A stretch of DNA of 64,000 nucleotides from Myxosarcina sp. GI1 (GCF_000756305.1 NZ_JRFE01000001.1:107507-171506); one strand, 5' to 3'; numbered from the stretch's first letter, positions 29,179-38,747 are shown. The notes: generated by a model from the letters alone, not told the origin. Numbers and translations are program-made.

Positions 29179-30567
29179 TTACAATTTAGAAAACAGCAGA
29201 TTTAGCCCTTCAGTCATAGTAGGATGGGTCAACACACCATCGCGGAGACCAGTATAGGGCAGCTTCGCCTGCATCACCATCTGCACGGTGGAAATCATTT
29301 CACCTGCTGCATGACACAAGAGAGAACAGCCAAGAATAAGCCCTGTTTCAGCATCGACAATCGCCTTTAGCACTCCCTCAGTTTGTCCGAGAGTTTTGGC
29401 TCTGGGAATAGCCGCTGCCTCCAGTTTTGCCACCCGAATCTCATACCCCTGCTGCCGTGCTTCGGTTTCAGTCAGACCCACGTGTGCCAGTTCTGGCTCG
29501 ATGAATAGACAGGAAGGAACAGGGCGATCGCCCGTATTACGATTGCCGCCATCGAGTAAATTGGCTTTGACAATGCGATAATCGTCCAGAGATATATGAG
29601 TGTATTGGGGACCACCATTAATATCGCCCAACGCCCATATTCCCGATATGTTTGTTTCTAGACGCTCGTTGACTTGAATGAATCCCCGTGTATCTGTTGC
29701 TATTTCCGCAGCAGATAAATTTAAAGCTTCACTGTTGGGCGCACGACCCACAGCAATAAGTAAATGCGAACCCTGAAGCTGTATTTCCCCCTCGGTAGAC
29801 CCAACGTGAAGAATAGTTTTATTGCCAAGGCGCGCGACCTTTAATACTCTGGCATCGAGCATGAATTCAATTCCATTTCGTTCTAAAAGTGTTTGTACCG
29901 CAATCGCCATATCGGAATCTTGCGATGATAAGATTTGCCCCCCTCGTCCAATTACCGTAACGCGACAGCCAAAGCGACGGAACATCTGGGCGAATTCCAG
30001 GCCAATATAGCCACTACCGAGTACAATTAGATGCTCTGGTAATGTTTCTAACTCCATAATTGACTCGCTGGTTAGAAAACCAGCCTCTTGTAGTCCGAGA
30101 ATAGTAGGAATTAGCGGACGAGTGCCAGTGTTGATAAAGAAACGTTCTGCGGTGAGATAGCGAGTATTGCCTTCATCCGTCGTTACCGCGAGTGTTTTAG
30201 CAGCAGTAAATTGTCCCGTTCCAATAATTAGATCGCAATCCAAAGCCGTCTCTAAATTGTGCAAATTCATCTCGCGCATTCCTCTGACAACCGCTCGTTT
30301 GCGCTGAATTACAGATGGTAAATCGACGATAGGCACTCCTGTTTTAATGCCATAAGCACTGCTGTTTCTCACTATCTCGGCTACCTCGGCACTTGCCACC
30401 ATTGTTTTAGTAGGAATACAGGCAAGATTGATACATCCACCACCGATGTTGGTTAAGCTGCGTTCGATCAAAGCGGTTTTGCGTCCAGCAGCGACCAGAT
30501 CGGGTGCCAGGGTTTTACCTGCTTTGCCACCGCCAATAATAATATCGTCGTAGTGTTCTGCGTTCAT
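29179..30567 (-). CDS. RclA/mercuric-reductase-like FAD disulfide oxidoreductase
   Basis: 462 residues, pyridine nucleotide-disulfide oxidoreductase family. FAD motif IIIGGGKAGKTLA (9-21), redox-active CxxxxC C45/C50 in GGGCINLACIPTKT, a second Rossmann segment VLGSGYIGLEFA, and a C-terminal LTHPTMTEGL His/Glu pair. The GKAGKTLA segment and spacing resemble RclA, the hypochlorous-acid/copper-response reductase. It lacks the extra N-terminal metal domain and C-terminal Cys pair expected of true MerA. It abuts the alpha/beta hydrolase gene with no gap, suggesting translational coupling. Confidence 0.88.
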   Translation of the reverse strand: MNAEHYDDIIIGGGKAGKTLAPDLVAAGRKTALIERSLTNIGGGCINLACIPTKTMVASAEVAEIVRNSSAYGIKTGVPIVDLPSVIQRKRAVVRGMREMNLHNLETALDCDLIIGTGQFTAAKTLAVTTDEGNTRYLTAERFFINTGTRPLIPTILGLQEAGFLTSESIMELETLPEHLIVLGSGYIGLEFAQMFRRFGCRVTVIGRGGQILSSQDSDMAIAVQTLLERNGIEFMLDARVLKVARLGNKTILHVGSTEGEIQLQGSHLLIAVGRAPNSEALNLSAAEIATDTRGFIQVNERLETNISGIWALGDINGGPQYTHISLDDYRIVKANLLDGGNRNTGDRPVPSCLFIEPELAHVGLTETEARQQGYEIRVAKLEAAAIPRAKTLGQTEGVLKAIVDAETGLILGCSLLCHAAGEMISTVQMVMQAKLPYTGLRDGVLTHPTMTEGLNLLFSKL

Positions 30568-31407
30568 TTAGGTTTCTTGTTGGAGAAAGTCAAGCAGCAC
30601 TGGGTTAACCAGATCTGAATGAGTCCAGTTAAGTGCATGGGGAGCGTCTGGTATAACTACCAGACGACTGTTTTTAATTAACTGTGGCAATCTCGCTCCT
30701 GTAGACTTAAGTGGCAGAATGCGATCGCTATCTCCTTGAACTATTAGAGTCGGTACATCGATGCGTGGCAAATCGTCTCTAAAGTCGGTTAGCCAAGCTG
30801 GTACGCAGTCTAAAGTAGCCTTAGCAGATGCTCCTGCTGCTATATTCCAGTTCATCTGAATGGCTTCGTTGCTGATGCGATCGCCATAAAGCTCATCCAC
30901 GTTAAAAAAGTCTTTGAAAAATGCTGACAAATAAGCAGGGCGATCGGCAACAATACTCTTCATAATTCCGTCAAAGACGCTGCGATCGACTCCTTCAGGA
31001 TTATTGTCTGTCTTTAGTAGGAAAGGTGGGACTGGAGCCATCAGCACTGCTTTATTAACCCGCTCCGAACCGTACTTGCTAAGATAACGGGTTACTTCCC
31101 CCGTTCCCATCGAGAAACCGACCAAAACTGCATCGCGGAGATCGAGTTCGCTCATGAGTGCGTTCAAATCTGCTGCAAAGGTATCGTAATCATAGCCACA
31201 AGATGGCTGGCTGGAATTACCAAAGCCTCGGCGATCGTAAGTTATAACCCGATAATCTGCTTCGAGTAAAACTAGAATTTGTTTTTCCCAGGAATGACCG
31301 TTGAGAGGAAATCCGTGAATTAGCACCACGGGTTGACCCGCTCCCAGATCTTCGTAGTAGATATCGATACTTCCAGAGTTTTCTTTACCGACAGTAAGAT
31401 AAGGCAT
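30568..31407 (-). CDS. Alpha/beta hydrolase, non-haem chloroperoxidase/arylesterase-like
   Basis: 279 residues. Oxyanion region LIHGFPLNGHSW (29-40), nucleophile Ser99 in GFSMGTGE, acid in VQGDSDRILPL and His in PDAPHALNW. YDRRGFGNSSQP is typical of the cofactor-free haloperoxidase/esterase group. Peroxidase activity in this family is often a side activity, so hydrolase is the safe call. It is in a likely operon with the RclA-like reductase and the alcohol dehydrogenase, suggesting oxidative or electrophile detoxification. Confidence 0.87.
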   Translation of the reverse strand: MPYLTVGKENSGSIDIYYEDLGAGQPVVLIHGFPLNGHSWEKQILVLLEADYRVITYDRRGFGNSSQPSCGYDYDTFAADLNALMSELDLRDAVLVGFSMGTGEVTRYLSKYGSERVNKAVLMAPVPPFLLKTDNNPEGVDRSVFDGIMKSIVADRPAYLSAFFKDFFNVDELYGDRISNEAIQMNWNIAAGASAKATLDCVPAWLTDFRDDLPRIDVPTLIVQGDSDRILPLKSTGARLPQLIKNSRLVVIPDAPHALNWTHSDLVNPVLLDFLQQET

Positions 31408-31462
31408 TAGAGTCTCCTATTGTGTAAATAATATTGGTTATCTGCCGTCAATCGGTTTTTGG

Positions 31463-32464
31463 TTAGTGCTTTAGTACCAAACGATATCGCGGTTTGCCGT
31501 TGCGAAGTTTTTCCATGGCTTCATTGACGCGATCGAAGGGAAACATTTCGGTAATTGGCTCGATACCATGACGGGCAGCAAAATTTATCATCTTGACGGT
31601 AGTTGTCGGGCTACCCAAGGGAGTTGCAGAAATGGACTTTTGACCATCTATTAGCGGAAAAACTTGACTAGAAACTTCAGAAGCAATTCCCACTAGATGT
31701 AGCCGACCTTTAGGACGTAAAGCAGCAATGTAAAGCTGCCAATCGAGATCGACACCAACGGTTGAGAGAATTAGGTCAAAAGAATTAGCTAACTTTTCGA
31801 GGGCATTAGGATCGCGAGAGTTGACAAAGTGGTTCGCACCAAGCTGTCGGGCTTCCTCTTCTTTATCTGGACTAGTCGAAAAAGCAGTAACGTCGCACCC
31901 CCAGGCGTGGAGAAAACGCAGGGCTAAATGACCGAGTCCGCCGATACCAATTACCCCAACGCGGTCTGTAGGCTTAACGTTGAGTTGAACGACTGGATTA
32001 AAAACGGTAATGCCGCCGCAAAACATCGGACCTGCCGTAGCAGGATCGCTAGCTTCTGGGAGGGGAAATACCCAACTCCAGTGGGCGCGAACTTTGTTGG
32101 CAAATCCTCCATGCCGACCGATAATAGTCGCTTCTGCCGTTCGGCATAGGTTATGATTGCCCGACATACACCATTCGCAATGCATACAGGAGCCAGCAAA
32201 CCATCCTAGTCCTACCCGTTGTCCAACTTTAATTTCGCTGACGAGTTCTCCTACGGCGGCAATAGTGCCAACTACTTCGTGTCCTGGTACGAATGGGTAT
32301 TCAGTCATACCCCACTTATTGTCCAACATGCTCAAGTCACTGTGACAAATTCCGCAGAACTCAACGTCGATTTCGACTCGATCTCTGCCAAGAGAACCAG
32401 GATCGTATTCAAAGGGTTTGAGAGTTCCGCCTGGTTCGTAGGCTGCATAAGCTTTAATTGTCAT
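31463..32464 (-). CDS. NAD(P)-dependent zinc alcohol dehydrogenase (CAD/YahK type)
   Basis: 333 residues. Catalytic zinc ligands C40-H41 (FCGICHSD) and H62-E63 (PGHEVVG). Structural-zinc cysteines occur in GSCMHCEWCMSGNHNLC. The Rossmann motif is GVIGIGGLGHLALRFL. These fit the cinnamyl-alcohol-dehydrogenase-like aldehyde reductases (YahK, Ahr). It probably reduces aldehydes with NADPH in the cytosol. It is 55 bp upstream of the hydrolase gene on the same strand. Confidence 0.92.
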   Translation of the reverse strand: MTIKAYAAYEPGGTLKPFEYDPGSLGRDRVEIDVEFCGICHSDLSMLDNKWGMTEYPFVPGHEVVGTIAAVGELVSEIKVGQRVGLGWFAGSCMHCEWCMSGNHNLCRTAEATIIGRHGGFANKVRAHWSWVFPLPEASDPATAGPMFCGGITVFNPVVQLNVKPTDRVGVIGIGGLGHLALRFLHAWGCDVTAFSTSPDKEEEARQLGANHFVNSRDPNALEKLANSFDLILSTVGVDLDWQLYIAALRPKGRLHLVGIASEVSSQVFPLIDGQKSISATPLGSPTTTVKMINFAARHGIEPITEMFPFDRVNEAMEKLRNGKPRYRLVLKH

Positions 32465-32530
32465 ATATACCTCAATAAACAGGCTAAATTTTTGTGTTAC
32501 GTAAAGTTCGGATTGAGTAATTAACTTGTC

Positions 32531-32653
32531 TTACTCAACAGAAGAGAGCGGAGTAATTTCAATCCCATACTTAGGTGCGGTAGCAATAATTTTTTCCAAA
32601 TCTATAGGACTTAATGTGGGTGCGGAATCAACCTGACTATTTACAACTAATGA
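32531..32653 (-). pseudogene. Remnant: cupin-like C-terminal tail
   Basis: Just past the truncated dehydrogenase, in a different register, 40 codons are open to TAA 32531 and end with IIATAPKYGIEITPLSSVE. An ending of the form LxxIAxKYGIE is familiar from small cupin-domain proteins as I recall them. It has no start codon. The simplest reading is that a deletion removed the second half of the dehydrogenase and the first part of a downstream cupin gene. The cupin assignment is tentative. Confidence 0.4.
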
Positions 32654-33116
32654 TTAAAATGGACTTACCTGCATCTGCCCCATCTTTGCTAATGTTCAAT
32701 CGCTCGAAGAGAGCTTCCCAGGCGGTAATAGTGGTTAGAGGCAAAGCTGCTGCTGAAGCAAAGTTTAAATTCTCAGGTTTGTGTCCGACAATTCGTTCGT
32801 CTACCAACTGAAATTCACTATTGCTGCCAGAGCGGGTAATATCACCTGCATAATAAACTTCATCTCCAGGTTTAAACTTCGTTACCTTTTCCCCTACTTC
32901 TGCAACTACCCCAGCGGCATCCCAACCTAAAATTCGGGGTTGAGCTTCAGTTTTATCTTTAGGACTACGAACTTTCGTATCCACAGGGTTAACTGAAATT
33001 GCTTTAACTGCTACCAATAGGTCATGACCGCCAGCTACGGGTCGCTCGATTTCAAGATCTTGCAAGCTATTATCGTTTTCGATTGGTAAATACTGAGTTA
33101 AACCGACAGCTTTCAT
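32637..33116 (-). pseudogene. Truncated zinc-type alcohol dehydrogenase / quinone oxidoreductase
   Basis: GGAG lies before ATG 33116 (MKAVGLTQYLP), so the upstream in-frame codons to 33227 are leader. 159 residues cover the GroES-like domain (SVNPVDTKVR, GWDAAGVVAEVGEKVTKFKPGDEVYYAG) and the linker LPLTTITAWEALFERL, then stop inside GKSILIISCK. The intact family (about 335 aa) continues GKSILII-GGAGGVGS at that point. The whole nucleotide-binding domain is missing, so the product should be inactive. A cupin-like tail follows in another frame. Confidence 0.8.
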
Positions 33117-33251
33117 CGTTTTGCTCTCCTGCAAAAAATAATTGTCGTAAAATGACTTACGACCCATGTAAAACTCAACACCTGAAGTCACGCTAGTGTT
33201 AAGCAATGCTCTTAGCAAATAGAACATAAGTAAGTATGTATCCAGTCGCCA

Positions 33252-33458
33252 TCAACTATAGCCATGGATGGAAACTACTTTTTTGCACTTATCATTACTG
33301 CTGTCAACTTCTGAAAAATTAACTCGTTCGAGCAGCTTGGCAACCTCTAATGCAACAGCAATGAGTGCATGATTCACAGAGGTATCATCAAAAAGCTCAA
33401 TTTCAGAAGACTCAGCAGGCTGAAAATCATTTGGGGACGATAATGAAACAAATGACAT
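33252..33458 (-). CDS. Small hypothetical protein (68 aa)
   Basis: ATG 33458 with GAGGAT a few bases upstream. Acidic 68-residue protein with a central amphipathic helix (ALIAVALEVAKLLERV), no membrane segment and no recognised family. It lies 11 bp downstream of the secreted-protein gene, so it is probably co-transcribed with it. Confidence 0.5.
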   Translation of the reverse strand: MSFVSLSSPNDFQPAESSEIELFDDTSVNHALIAVALEVAKLLERVNFSEVDSSNDKCKKVVSIHGYS

Positions 33459-33469
33459 AAACCTATCCT

Positions 33470-33835
33470 CTATTCGCTTACACTCAGATCGTTAAGTTGT
33501 GCATCTACACTATTGATGTATCCTTCATCGTTAGCTGCTTGTGGTGATAGCTCTCCCGCTTCAATCCCCGCATTTACCAGATCTTTGGCAGTTACTTTGT
33601 TATTTTGATAACTGCTTTCCAATCGTTCGTAGCCTGGAATATTCCAGTTTTCAAATCTACCTCTATAGGCAGCACTAACTAAAGAAAATGGGCTGATGCG
33701 CTTTTCACTATATTCCGATCCTTGCTGGACTCTGTCGGTTGCGTTTTCCAATCCTTGAGCTTTGGTACTCGTTGCAGTAGCGTTAAATAATAGTATGGTT
33801 GCCGTTGCCAAACCAGAAAAAATTATTTTTTTCAC
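33470..33835 (-). CDS. Secreted hypothetical protein (121 aa)
   Basis: GTG start at 33835 preceded by AAAGGAG. N-terminal signal peptide (MKKIIFSGLATATILLF, cleavage near KAQ-G at about 28). The mature part is polar, with SPFSLVSAAYRGRFENW and a helical C-terminus. I do not recognise the family. Export to the periplasm is predicted. It lies between a two-component system and redox genes on the same strand. Confidence 0.72.
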   Translation of the reverse strand: MKKIIFSGLATATILLFNATATSTKAQGLENATDRVQQGSEYSEKRISPFSLVSAAYRGRFENWNIPGYERLESSYQNNKVTAKDLVNAGIEAGELSPQAANDEGYINSVDAQLNDLSVSE

Positions 33836-34069
33836 AGTAAAAACTCCTTTGAATACGATCTAGCGTAGGTATGTATAGATTGTCTGTATCGAGGGAAATC
33901 AAACTATGCAGCTCAATTGCTATTTAAGTTTGTCTAAATTTAATATAGGCAATCGACCAGAACTTGTCGTCCACATAGAGTTGATAATTTTGCTCGATAA
34001 TGAGAGCGATGGAACTGTCCTGCTTAAAGCGGAAGGCTAGTTCAAACCTAAGTTGGATATAAATTTAGC

Positions 34070-34702
34070 TCACAAACTGACAATTCCTCGTTTGGCAGCC
34101 ACTATTACGGCTTGAGTGCGATCGTTGACTGCTAATTTGCTTAAAATCCGATTGACGTGAGATTTAACGGTACTTTCGCCAATAACTAAAGCTTTAGCAA
34201 TGTCTAGATTACTCATTCCCTGCGCCATCAAACGTAATACTTCTAGCTCTCGTTCGCTCAATTTTGGATTGCTCATGCGCTGTACCAGCTTGGCACCTAC
34301 TTCTGGCGGAACATACTTCTGACCGCTATAAATTATGCGAATCGCGTTTAGCAACTCCGTTGGCTTGGCACTCTTGAGTAGATATCCTTGAGCACCTGCT
34401 TGCAAACCGCAATAGATGTCCTCATCAGTGTTGTAAGTCGTTAGTATTATAATTCGAGCCTGTTTGAACTCAGCGCGAATAGCGGTAATAGCTTCAACTC
34501 CTCCCATCTGTGGCATTCTCAAATCCATTAGCGTTACATTGGGCTGATGTTCGCGAAACAGGGATACTGCCTGTTTACCATCTTCCGCTTGGGCGATCGC
34601 GCTCATTTGCGGATCGCGGTTAATAATGGTGACTAACCCTTGTCTGACAATAGAGTGATCGTCGGCAATTAGTACGCGAATTGGTGTAGTTTGGCTCTGC
34701 AT
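34070..34702 (-). CDS. NarL/FixJ-family response regulator
   Basis: 210 residues. Receiver with D14/D15, phospho-acceptor D60 (VTLMDLRMP) and KSAKP. A LuxR-type HTH follows at about 143-205 (LSERELEVLRLMAQGMSNLD, GESTVKSHVNRILSKL). It starts 5 bp after the kinase stop and is the obvious partner of that kinase. Confidence 0.94.
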   Translation of the reverse strand: MQSQTTPIRVLIADDHSIVRQGLVTIINRDPQMSAIAQAEDGKQAVSLFREHQPNVTLMDLRMPQMGGVEAITAIRAEFKQARIIILTTYNTDEDIYCGLQAGAQGYLLKSAKPTELLNAIRIIYSGQKYVPPEVGAKLVQRMSNPKLSERELEVLRLMAQGMSNLDIAKALVIGESTVKSHVNRILSKLAVNDRTQAVIVAAKRGIVSL

Positions 34703-34707
34703 AATTT

Positions 34708-36102
34708 TTACTCTTTATTAATTGCAACCATAATTTCTGTTCCTCGTCCTGGTTGGCTTTGAATTGTCAGTTGTGCTCCAATACTTTCTGCTCGCTCGCT
34801 CATCCCTAATAAGCCAAATCCATTTAAAGATGAAATATTGGCAACTCCAAAACCACGCCCATCGTCTTTGACGCGTAAAATACATTGCATGTCTTCGTAA
34901 GCTAGATCGATCCTAATTTCATCGGCATCGGCATGTTTGATAGCGTTGGTTAAAGCCTCTTGACCCATCCGTAGAATGTTATTCTCAACTTCAACAGATA
35001 GAGAATAAGCCTTGCCTTTAATTTCGTAGATAAGAGCGATATCGGTAACGGCTCTCATTTGAGTGACCATACGCAGCAGAGCACTAGATAAATTACCTTG
35101 CTCTAACAACTGAGGACGAAGTGCCGCCACCGAACGCTGTGCTTCAATCAGTCCAGTTCGTGCCAACTCATCAATCGTATCTAGATGTGCCTGAGTTGCT
35201 TCTAAATCGTATGCGAGTACCTGCGTTGCCGCTCCAACTTGAACGAGAATACCTGTAAAAGATTGAGCTAAAGTATCGTGAATTTCTCGTGCCATACGGT
35301 TACGTTCGTCTAAAATTAACGCTGCTTCAGCACGTTTGCGTTCGCGTAGCTCGGCGTTACGCCGTTCGCTAATATCTCTTGCCAACCAAATAACCATCTT
35401 TTCTGAGATGGGTGAAATGCGAGCACAAAACCAGGTTTCTCGCTCCTCGATTTTTAAACTGTACTCAGCCTTCACGATTTGTTGAGTCTGTAACGCTTGT
35501 TGGATACAACCGAGAAATCTATTTGCTTCTAGATCTCCAAAGATTTCGTCTAATGTATAATTTACTCGTTCGTCAATCGGGCGATAACTTTTCTTTGAGG
35601 AAATGAGATTTGCGTTTAAGATACATCCTTCAGCATCGATAACAAAAAGCGGATCGGGAATTGCCGAAAATAGAGCATAAAGTTCTGTTTGCGAGGTTTT
35701 GAGGGCTGTTTCTGCCTTGATGCGTTCTTGAATTTCCCTCTCCAATTTTTGATTTGTGCGAGTTAGACTTTGAGTCGTAAATCTCAATTTTCCAGTAAGA
35801 TAGCAGATTGCATAAGCTACGAGAATAAACTGGGCGTTGCGAACCAAGCTAGCAGCAGTTCCAGTGTTAATCGAATCGAGTGGAGCAAAAATAAAGTAAT
35901 TGCAGGCAATAGTTGCTAAGATAACCGAGACATTCCCTGGTTTCATTCCTCCATACCAGGAGGTAATAGCTACAGCAGCCAAAAACGGTGCAACCAAAGA
36001 ACGCTCGAATAAATTCTCGATCGCTAGTGTGAGAAGTAAGGCGATCGCGATCGACGATATTGCCACAAAGTAATGTTTTATGTCCGAGCTAATCGTATTC
36101 AT
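34708..36102 (-). CDS. Sensor histidine kinase with DUF4118 membrane domain, PAS and HisKA_3
   Basis: 464 residues. The N-terminal four-helix membrane domain (about 10-105) resembles the DUF4118/KdpD sensor part (WYGGMKPGNVSVILATI, CNYFIFAPLDS). A PAS domain spans about 137-248. The NarX-type dimerisation/phospho-acceptor has H275 in REIHDTLAQ. HATPase carries GLLGMSERAESIGA. It forms an operon with the NarL-type regulator. The signal is unknown. Redox or aldehyde genes downstream on the same strand are possible targets. Confidence 0.92.
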   Translation of the reverse strand: MNTISSDIKHYFVAISSIAIALLLTLAIENLFERSLVAPFLAAVAITSWYGGMKPGNVSVILATIACNYFIFAPLDSINTGTAASLVRNAQFILVAYAICYLTGKLRFTTQSLTRTNQKLEREIQERIKAETALKTSQTELYALFSAIPDPLFVIDAEGCILNANLISSKKSYRPIDERVNYTLDEIFGDLEANRFLGCIQQALQTQQIVKAEYSLKIEERETWFCARISPISEKMVIWLARDISERRNAELRERKRAEAALILDERNRMAREIHDTLAQSFTGILVQVGAATQVLAYDLEATQAHLDTIDELARTGLIEAQRSVAALRPQLLEQGNLSSALLRMVTQMRAVTDIALIYEIKGKAYSLSVEVENNILRMGQEALTNAIKHADADEIRIDLAYEDMQCILRVKDDGRGFGVANISSLNGFGLLGMSERAESIGAQLTIQSQPGRGTEIMVAINKE

Positions 36103-36308
36103 GCTCTTACTTTTTTGAGAAGCTAGACCGACAGGCTTGAATGCTGAATACGACGGTATACTCGATCGCTATTTACAACAGATAACACCTCGACTAGTAG
36201 AACCAGAACTGAATTAAAATAATAAATTATTATATTTTACGCAACACTCAACAAAAAATTACGTTTTGAATGTATAGATTCGATCGAAATCGCTCGGTAT
36301 CTAGCGAG

Positions 36309-36779
36309 CTATGATAAATTGGCGATCGCGCGATCTACTAATTGGGAAAACTGCTTCCGTTCGCTATCGGTAAACCCTGCCATGACTCGTTCGCGCATTT
36401 CTAAAGCAATAGGAGGCAAAACAGTTTCTAGTTCTCTGCCTGTATCCGTAAGCCAAATTCTCACCATCCGCCGATCGCAGCGATCGCGTTCGCGTCGAAT
36501 TAAGCCTCTTTCTTCCATACGATCTAAAACACCTGTTAGGGTTCCCCCCACCTGTTGCAGCTTTTCACTTATTGCAGAAGTTGCCAGACCGTCTTCCGAC
36601 CAAAGGCAACACAACACCACCCAGTGAAAAGGGGTTAGTCCCAAAGGTTCTAATCTATCTTGAAAATTACGTGCCATCAACTGCGATAGTAGCTTGATGC
36701 GATAGCCTATACTCTGTGGAGCTGTAACTTGTTTGTATTGTTGAGAATTTAAATTAAAATTAGCTGACTCAGTTGGCAT
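36309..36779 (-). CDS. MarR-family transcriptional regulator
   Basis: 156 residues. Winged helix with SAISEKLQQVGGTLTGVLDR (recognition helix region, about 70-90) and the wing RRERDRCDRRMVRIWLT. MarR proteins usually repress efflux or detoxification genes until a phenolic or oxidant ligand binds. The neighbouring RclA-like, hydrolase and dehydrogenase genes lie on the same strand downstream and are plausible targets. Confidence 0.93.
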   Translation of the reverse strand: MPTESANFNLNSQQYKQVTAPQSIGYRIKLLSQLMARNFQDRLEPLGLTPFHWVVLCCLWSEDGLATSAISEKLQQVGGTLTGVLDRMEERGLIRRERDRCDRRMVRIWLTDTGRELETVLPPIALEMRERVMAGFTDSERKQFSQLVDRAIANLS

Positions 36780-37061
36780 TTACCAAATACTTAGGATACG
36801 TAATATTATTATGGCAACTTAAGTCAATTTTTTCCAGACGAGAACTATTGGCTATAACGAATTAGTTCTTCAATGCAGACCAAAGCAACCGACAGCAGCA
36901 AAGCATCTAAGATGTATGTTTTTATTACCCAAACAGTCCATTTCATGTTTAATTTCTCTACAACTCTTACTATCTACAAACTAAACAGTTGAAATGTCGG
37001 AGCTATGTCGATTATGTGACGGTAGAAAAAATTAGTATAAATAAAACTTAAGTTTGCTTTT

Positions 37062-37325
37062 CTAAATACTCCACAAAACAATTATCAAACAAGTAGATAA
37101 TGCTAAAGCAAACAAAATGGCTATTTCCATCTGCTTGCTAAGCATACCGATAATGAGAATAACAGTAACAGCTAGTAAAACCACGCCAAAATCGATTAAA
37201 TGCTCCGCACTATAATCAATTAAAGGATCTCGTTGCGAGCGCTCTGACGGCTGTTTGATTTGAACGATTATTTGCTGTCTCGGTGATAGGGTTAATGCCT
37301 CTTGGCTTTTAAAATCAAAAAACAC
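37062..37325 (-). CDS. Small membrane protein (87 aa)
   Basis: Polar N-terminus of about 45 residues followed by two hydrophobic segments (FGVVLLAVTVILIIGML and IAILFALALSTCLIIVLW). It starts 3 bp after the stop of the NDH-2 gene, so it is translationally linked to it. Family not recognised. It could be an accessory membrane subunit for the dehydrogenase, which is inference from position. Confidence 0.65.
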   Translation of the reverse strand: MFFDFKSQEALTLSPRQQIIVQIKQPSERSQRDPLIDYSAEHLIDFGVVLLAVTVILIIGMLSKQMEIAILFALALSTCLIIVLWSI

Positions 37326-37328
37326 GAT

Positions 37329-38747
37329 TTATTGTTCGAGGGAATTTTGTTCTTGAGTTGGTTGTGGCTGAGGAGAAGGTTGAGTCATACGCCATAGTGC
37401 AACCGCTCCAGCAATTAAGGCGATCGCCGCGATCGTACCGCCAATCCAAGTAGCAGTTCGATTTTTTCTCTGAGTTGCGATCGGTTTTGGTGAGTGATAG
37501 CGGTGAAAGATTTCGTCTGTCAACCAATCTGTAGTTGCCTTAAAATTATGAACTGGTGTAGGTAGCAGTTCTAAATAAGTACCGTTGCGAATTAAATCTC
37601 CTGTCTTACCATTAATTTGAATTTTGTCGAATAGGTTTGCAACCCCATTGTTTATTCCCAGTTTCATCAGCGTTCCTCGCATGGTTGCATTAACGGGATG
37701 GAGTTCCTTACCTTGAGATAAAGCAATCAAATTACGAGCAATTTCCGCTCCTTGTTGATAAGCAATTTGAGCGACTGGAGGGAAGGAATGTTCTTTGACT
37801 ACCGCACAGTCTCCAGCAGCAAATACTTCAGGAAAATCAGGTAATTGCAAAGTAGGGGTTACTAAAGGTAAGCCGTGCTTGTCTTTATTTTCGTCTGCAA
37901 TCTGCGTAAGAGATTCAATTAAAGGGTTAGTTGCCGTACCTGCCGTCCAAATTGTAGTGTGGGTAGATAATGTTTCTACTTCATTTTTATCTTTAGCCTG
38001 ATACTGCAAACCGTCTAAATCTACTGCAGTTACTTTTACTCCTAAGAGTAGTTCTACGGGTATGGTGCGGCTGTTTAGAGCGTTAAGGGCAGTTTCTCGA
38101 AGATGAGCATTAACATCTCCCGCTAAAATTTCCGTTCCATGATTGACCAAAATAATGCGAATGTCTCGAATATTGCCTCCTAACTTAAGATACCAATTAG
38201 GTAACAAGTCTGCTAAAGTTGCCGCCATTTCTACGCCCGAAGGACCAGCCCCCGTTACTACAAACGTAAGTAAGCTACGTCGTTCCTCGGCATCTTCAGT
38301 CTGGCTAGCTTGTTGTAAGCATTCTCTCAAATGTTCTTCCAACCTTATCGCATCTTTCTGAGTCCGAAACGAGAAAGCATTTTTTTCTGCTCCTTCCGTA
38401 CCAAAATAACCCTGCGTACTTCCTACTCCCAACACCAGATAGCGATAGTTGTAATGCAGACCCGAAGCTAATTCTACTCGACACTCTTCTAAGTTGATGC
38501 TATTAACTTTGTCTCGTACAAAATTTACCTTACTGCCTTCTAACAGTTCTTCGTAGCGAGGAAGCACTTGTTCGTCCTGCATTTCTCCCGTTAGGTATTC
38601 ATACAACAAAGGTTTAAATACAAAACGTTCTTGAGGATCGATAAGAGTTACGGGATTAGAGTAATGACGATGGCTCAAATGCAAAGCAGTAAAAAGACCG
38701 ACAAAGCCTCCGCCGACGATAATAGTAGGAGCGGTTGAATTGTTCAT
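37329..38747 (-). CDS. ndb: Type II NADH dehydrogenase (NDH-2)
   Basis: 472 residues. FAD-binding motif IIVGGGFVGLFTALHL (9-24), NADH-binding motif VVTGAGPSGVEMAATL near 160, and FAAGDCAVV near 315. A single C-terminal membrane segment (WIGGTIAAIALIAGAVALW, about 441-459) anchors it. It oxidises NAD(P)H and reduces plastoquinone without proton pumping. Cyanobacteria carry NdbA, B and C types, and I cannot assign which. Operon with the small membrane protein downstream. Confidence 0.9.
   Translation of the reverse strand: MNNSTAPTIIVGGGFVGLFTALHLSHRHYSNPVTLIDPQERFVFKPLLYEYLTGEMQDEQVLPRYEELLEGSKVNFVRDKVNSINLEECRVELASGLHYNYRYLVLGVGSTQGYFGTEGAEKNAFSFRTQKDAIRLEEHLRECLQQASQTEDAEERRSLLTFVVTGAGPSGVEMAATLADLLPNWYLKLGGNIRDIRIILVNHGTEILAGDVNAHLRETALNALNSRTIPVELLLGVKVTAVDLDGLQYQAKDKNEVETLSTHTTIWTAGTATNPLIESLTQIADENKDKHGLPLVTPTLQLPDFPEVFAAGDCAVVKEHSFPPVAQIAYQQGAEIARNLIALSQGKELHPVNATMRGTLMKLGINNGVANLFDKIQINGKTGDLIRNGTYLELLPTPVHNFKATTDWLTDEIFHRYHSPKPIATQRKNRTATWIGGTIAAIALIAGAVALWRMTQPSPQPQPTQEQNSLEQ

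Noticed and set aside
29179-30567. Calling the flavoprotein a true mercuric reductase
   Set aside because: No MerA N-terminal metal domain, no C-terminal Cys pair, and no mer genes nearby.
36845-36947. Possible small membrane ORF upstream of the MarR region
   Set aside because: Careful re-reading showed that the frame ends after about 25 codons; an apparent longer frame was a counting error.
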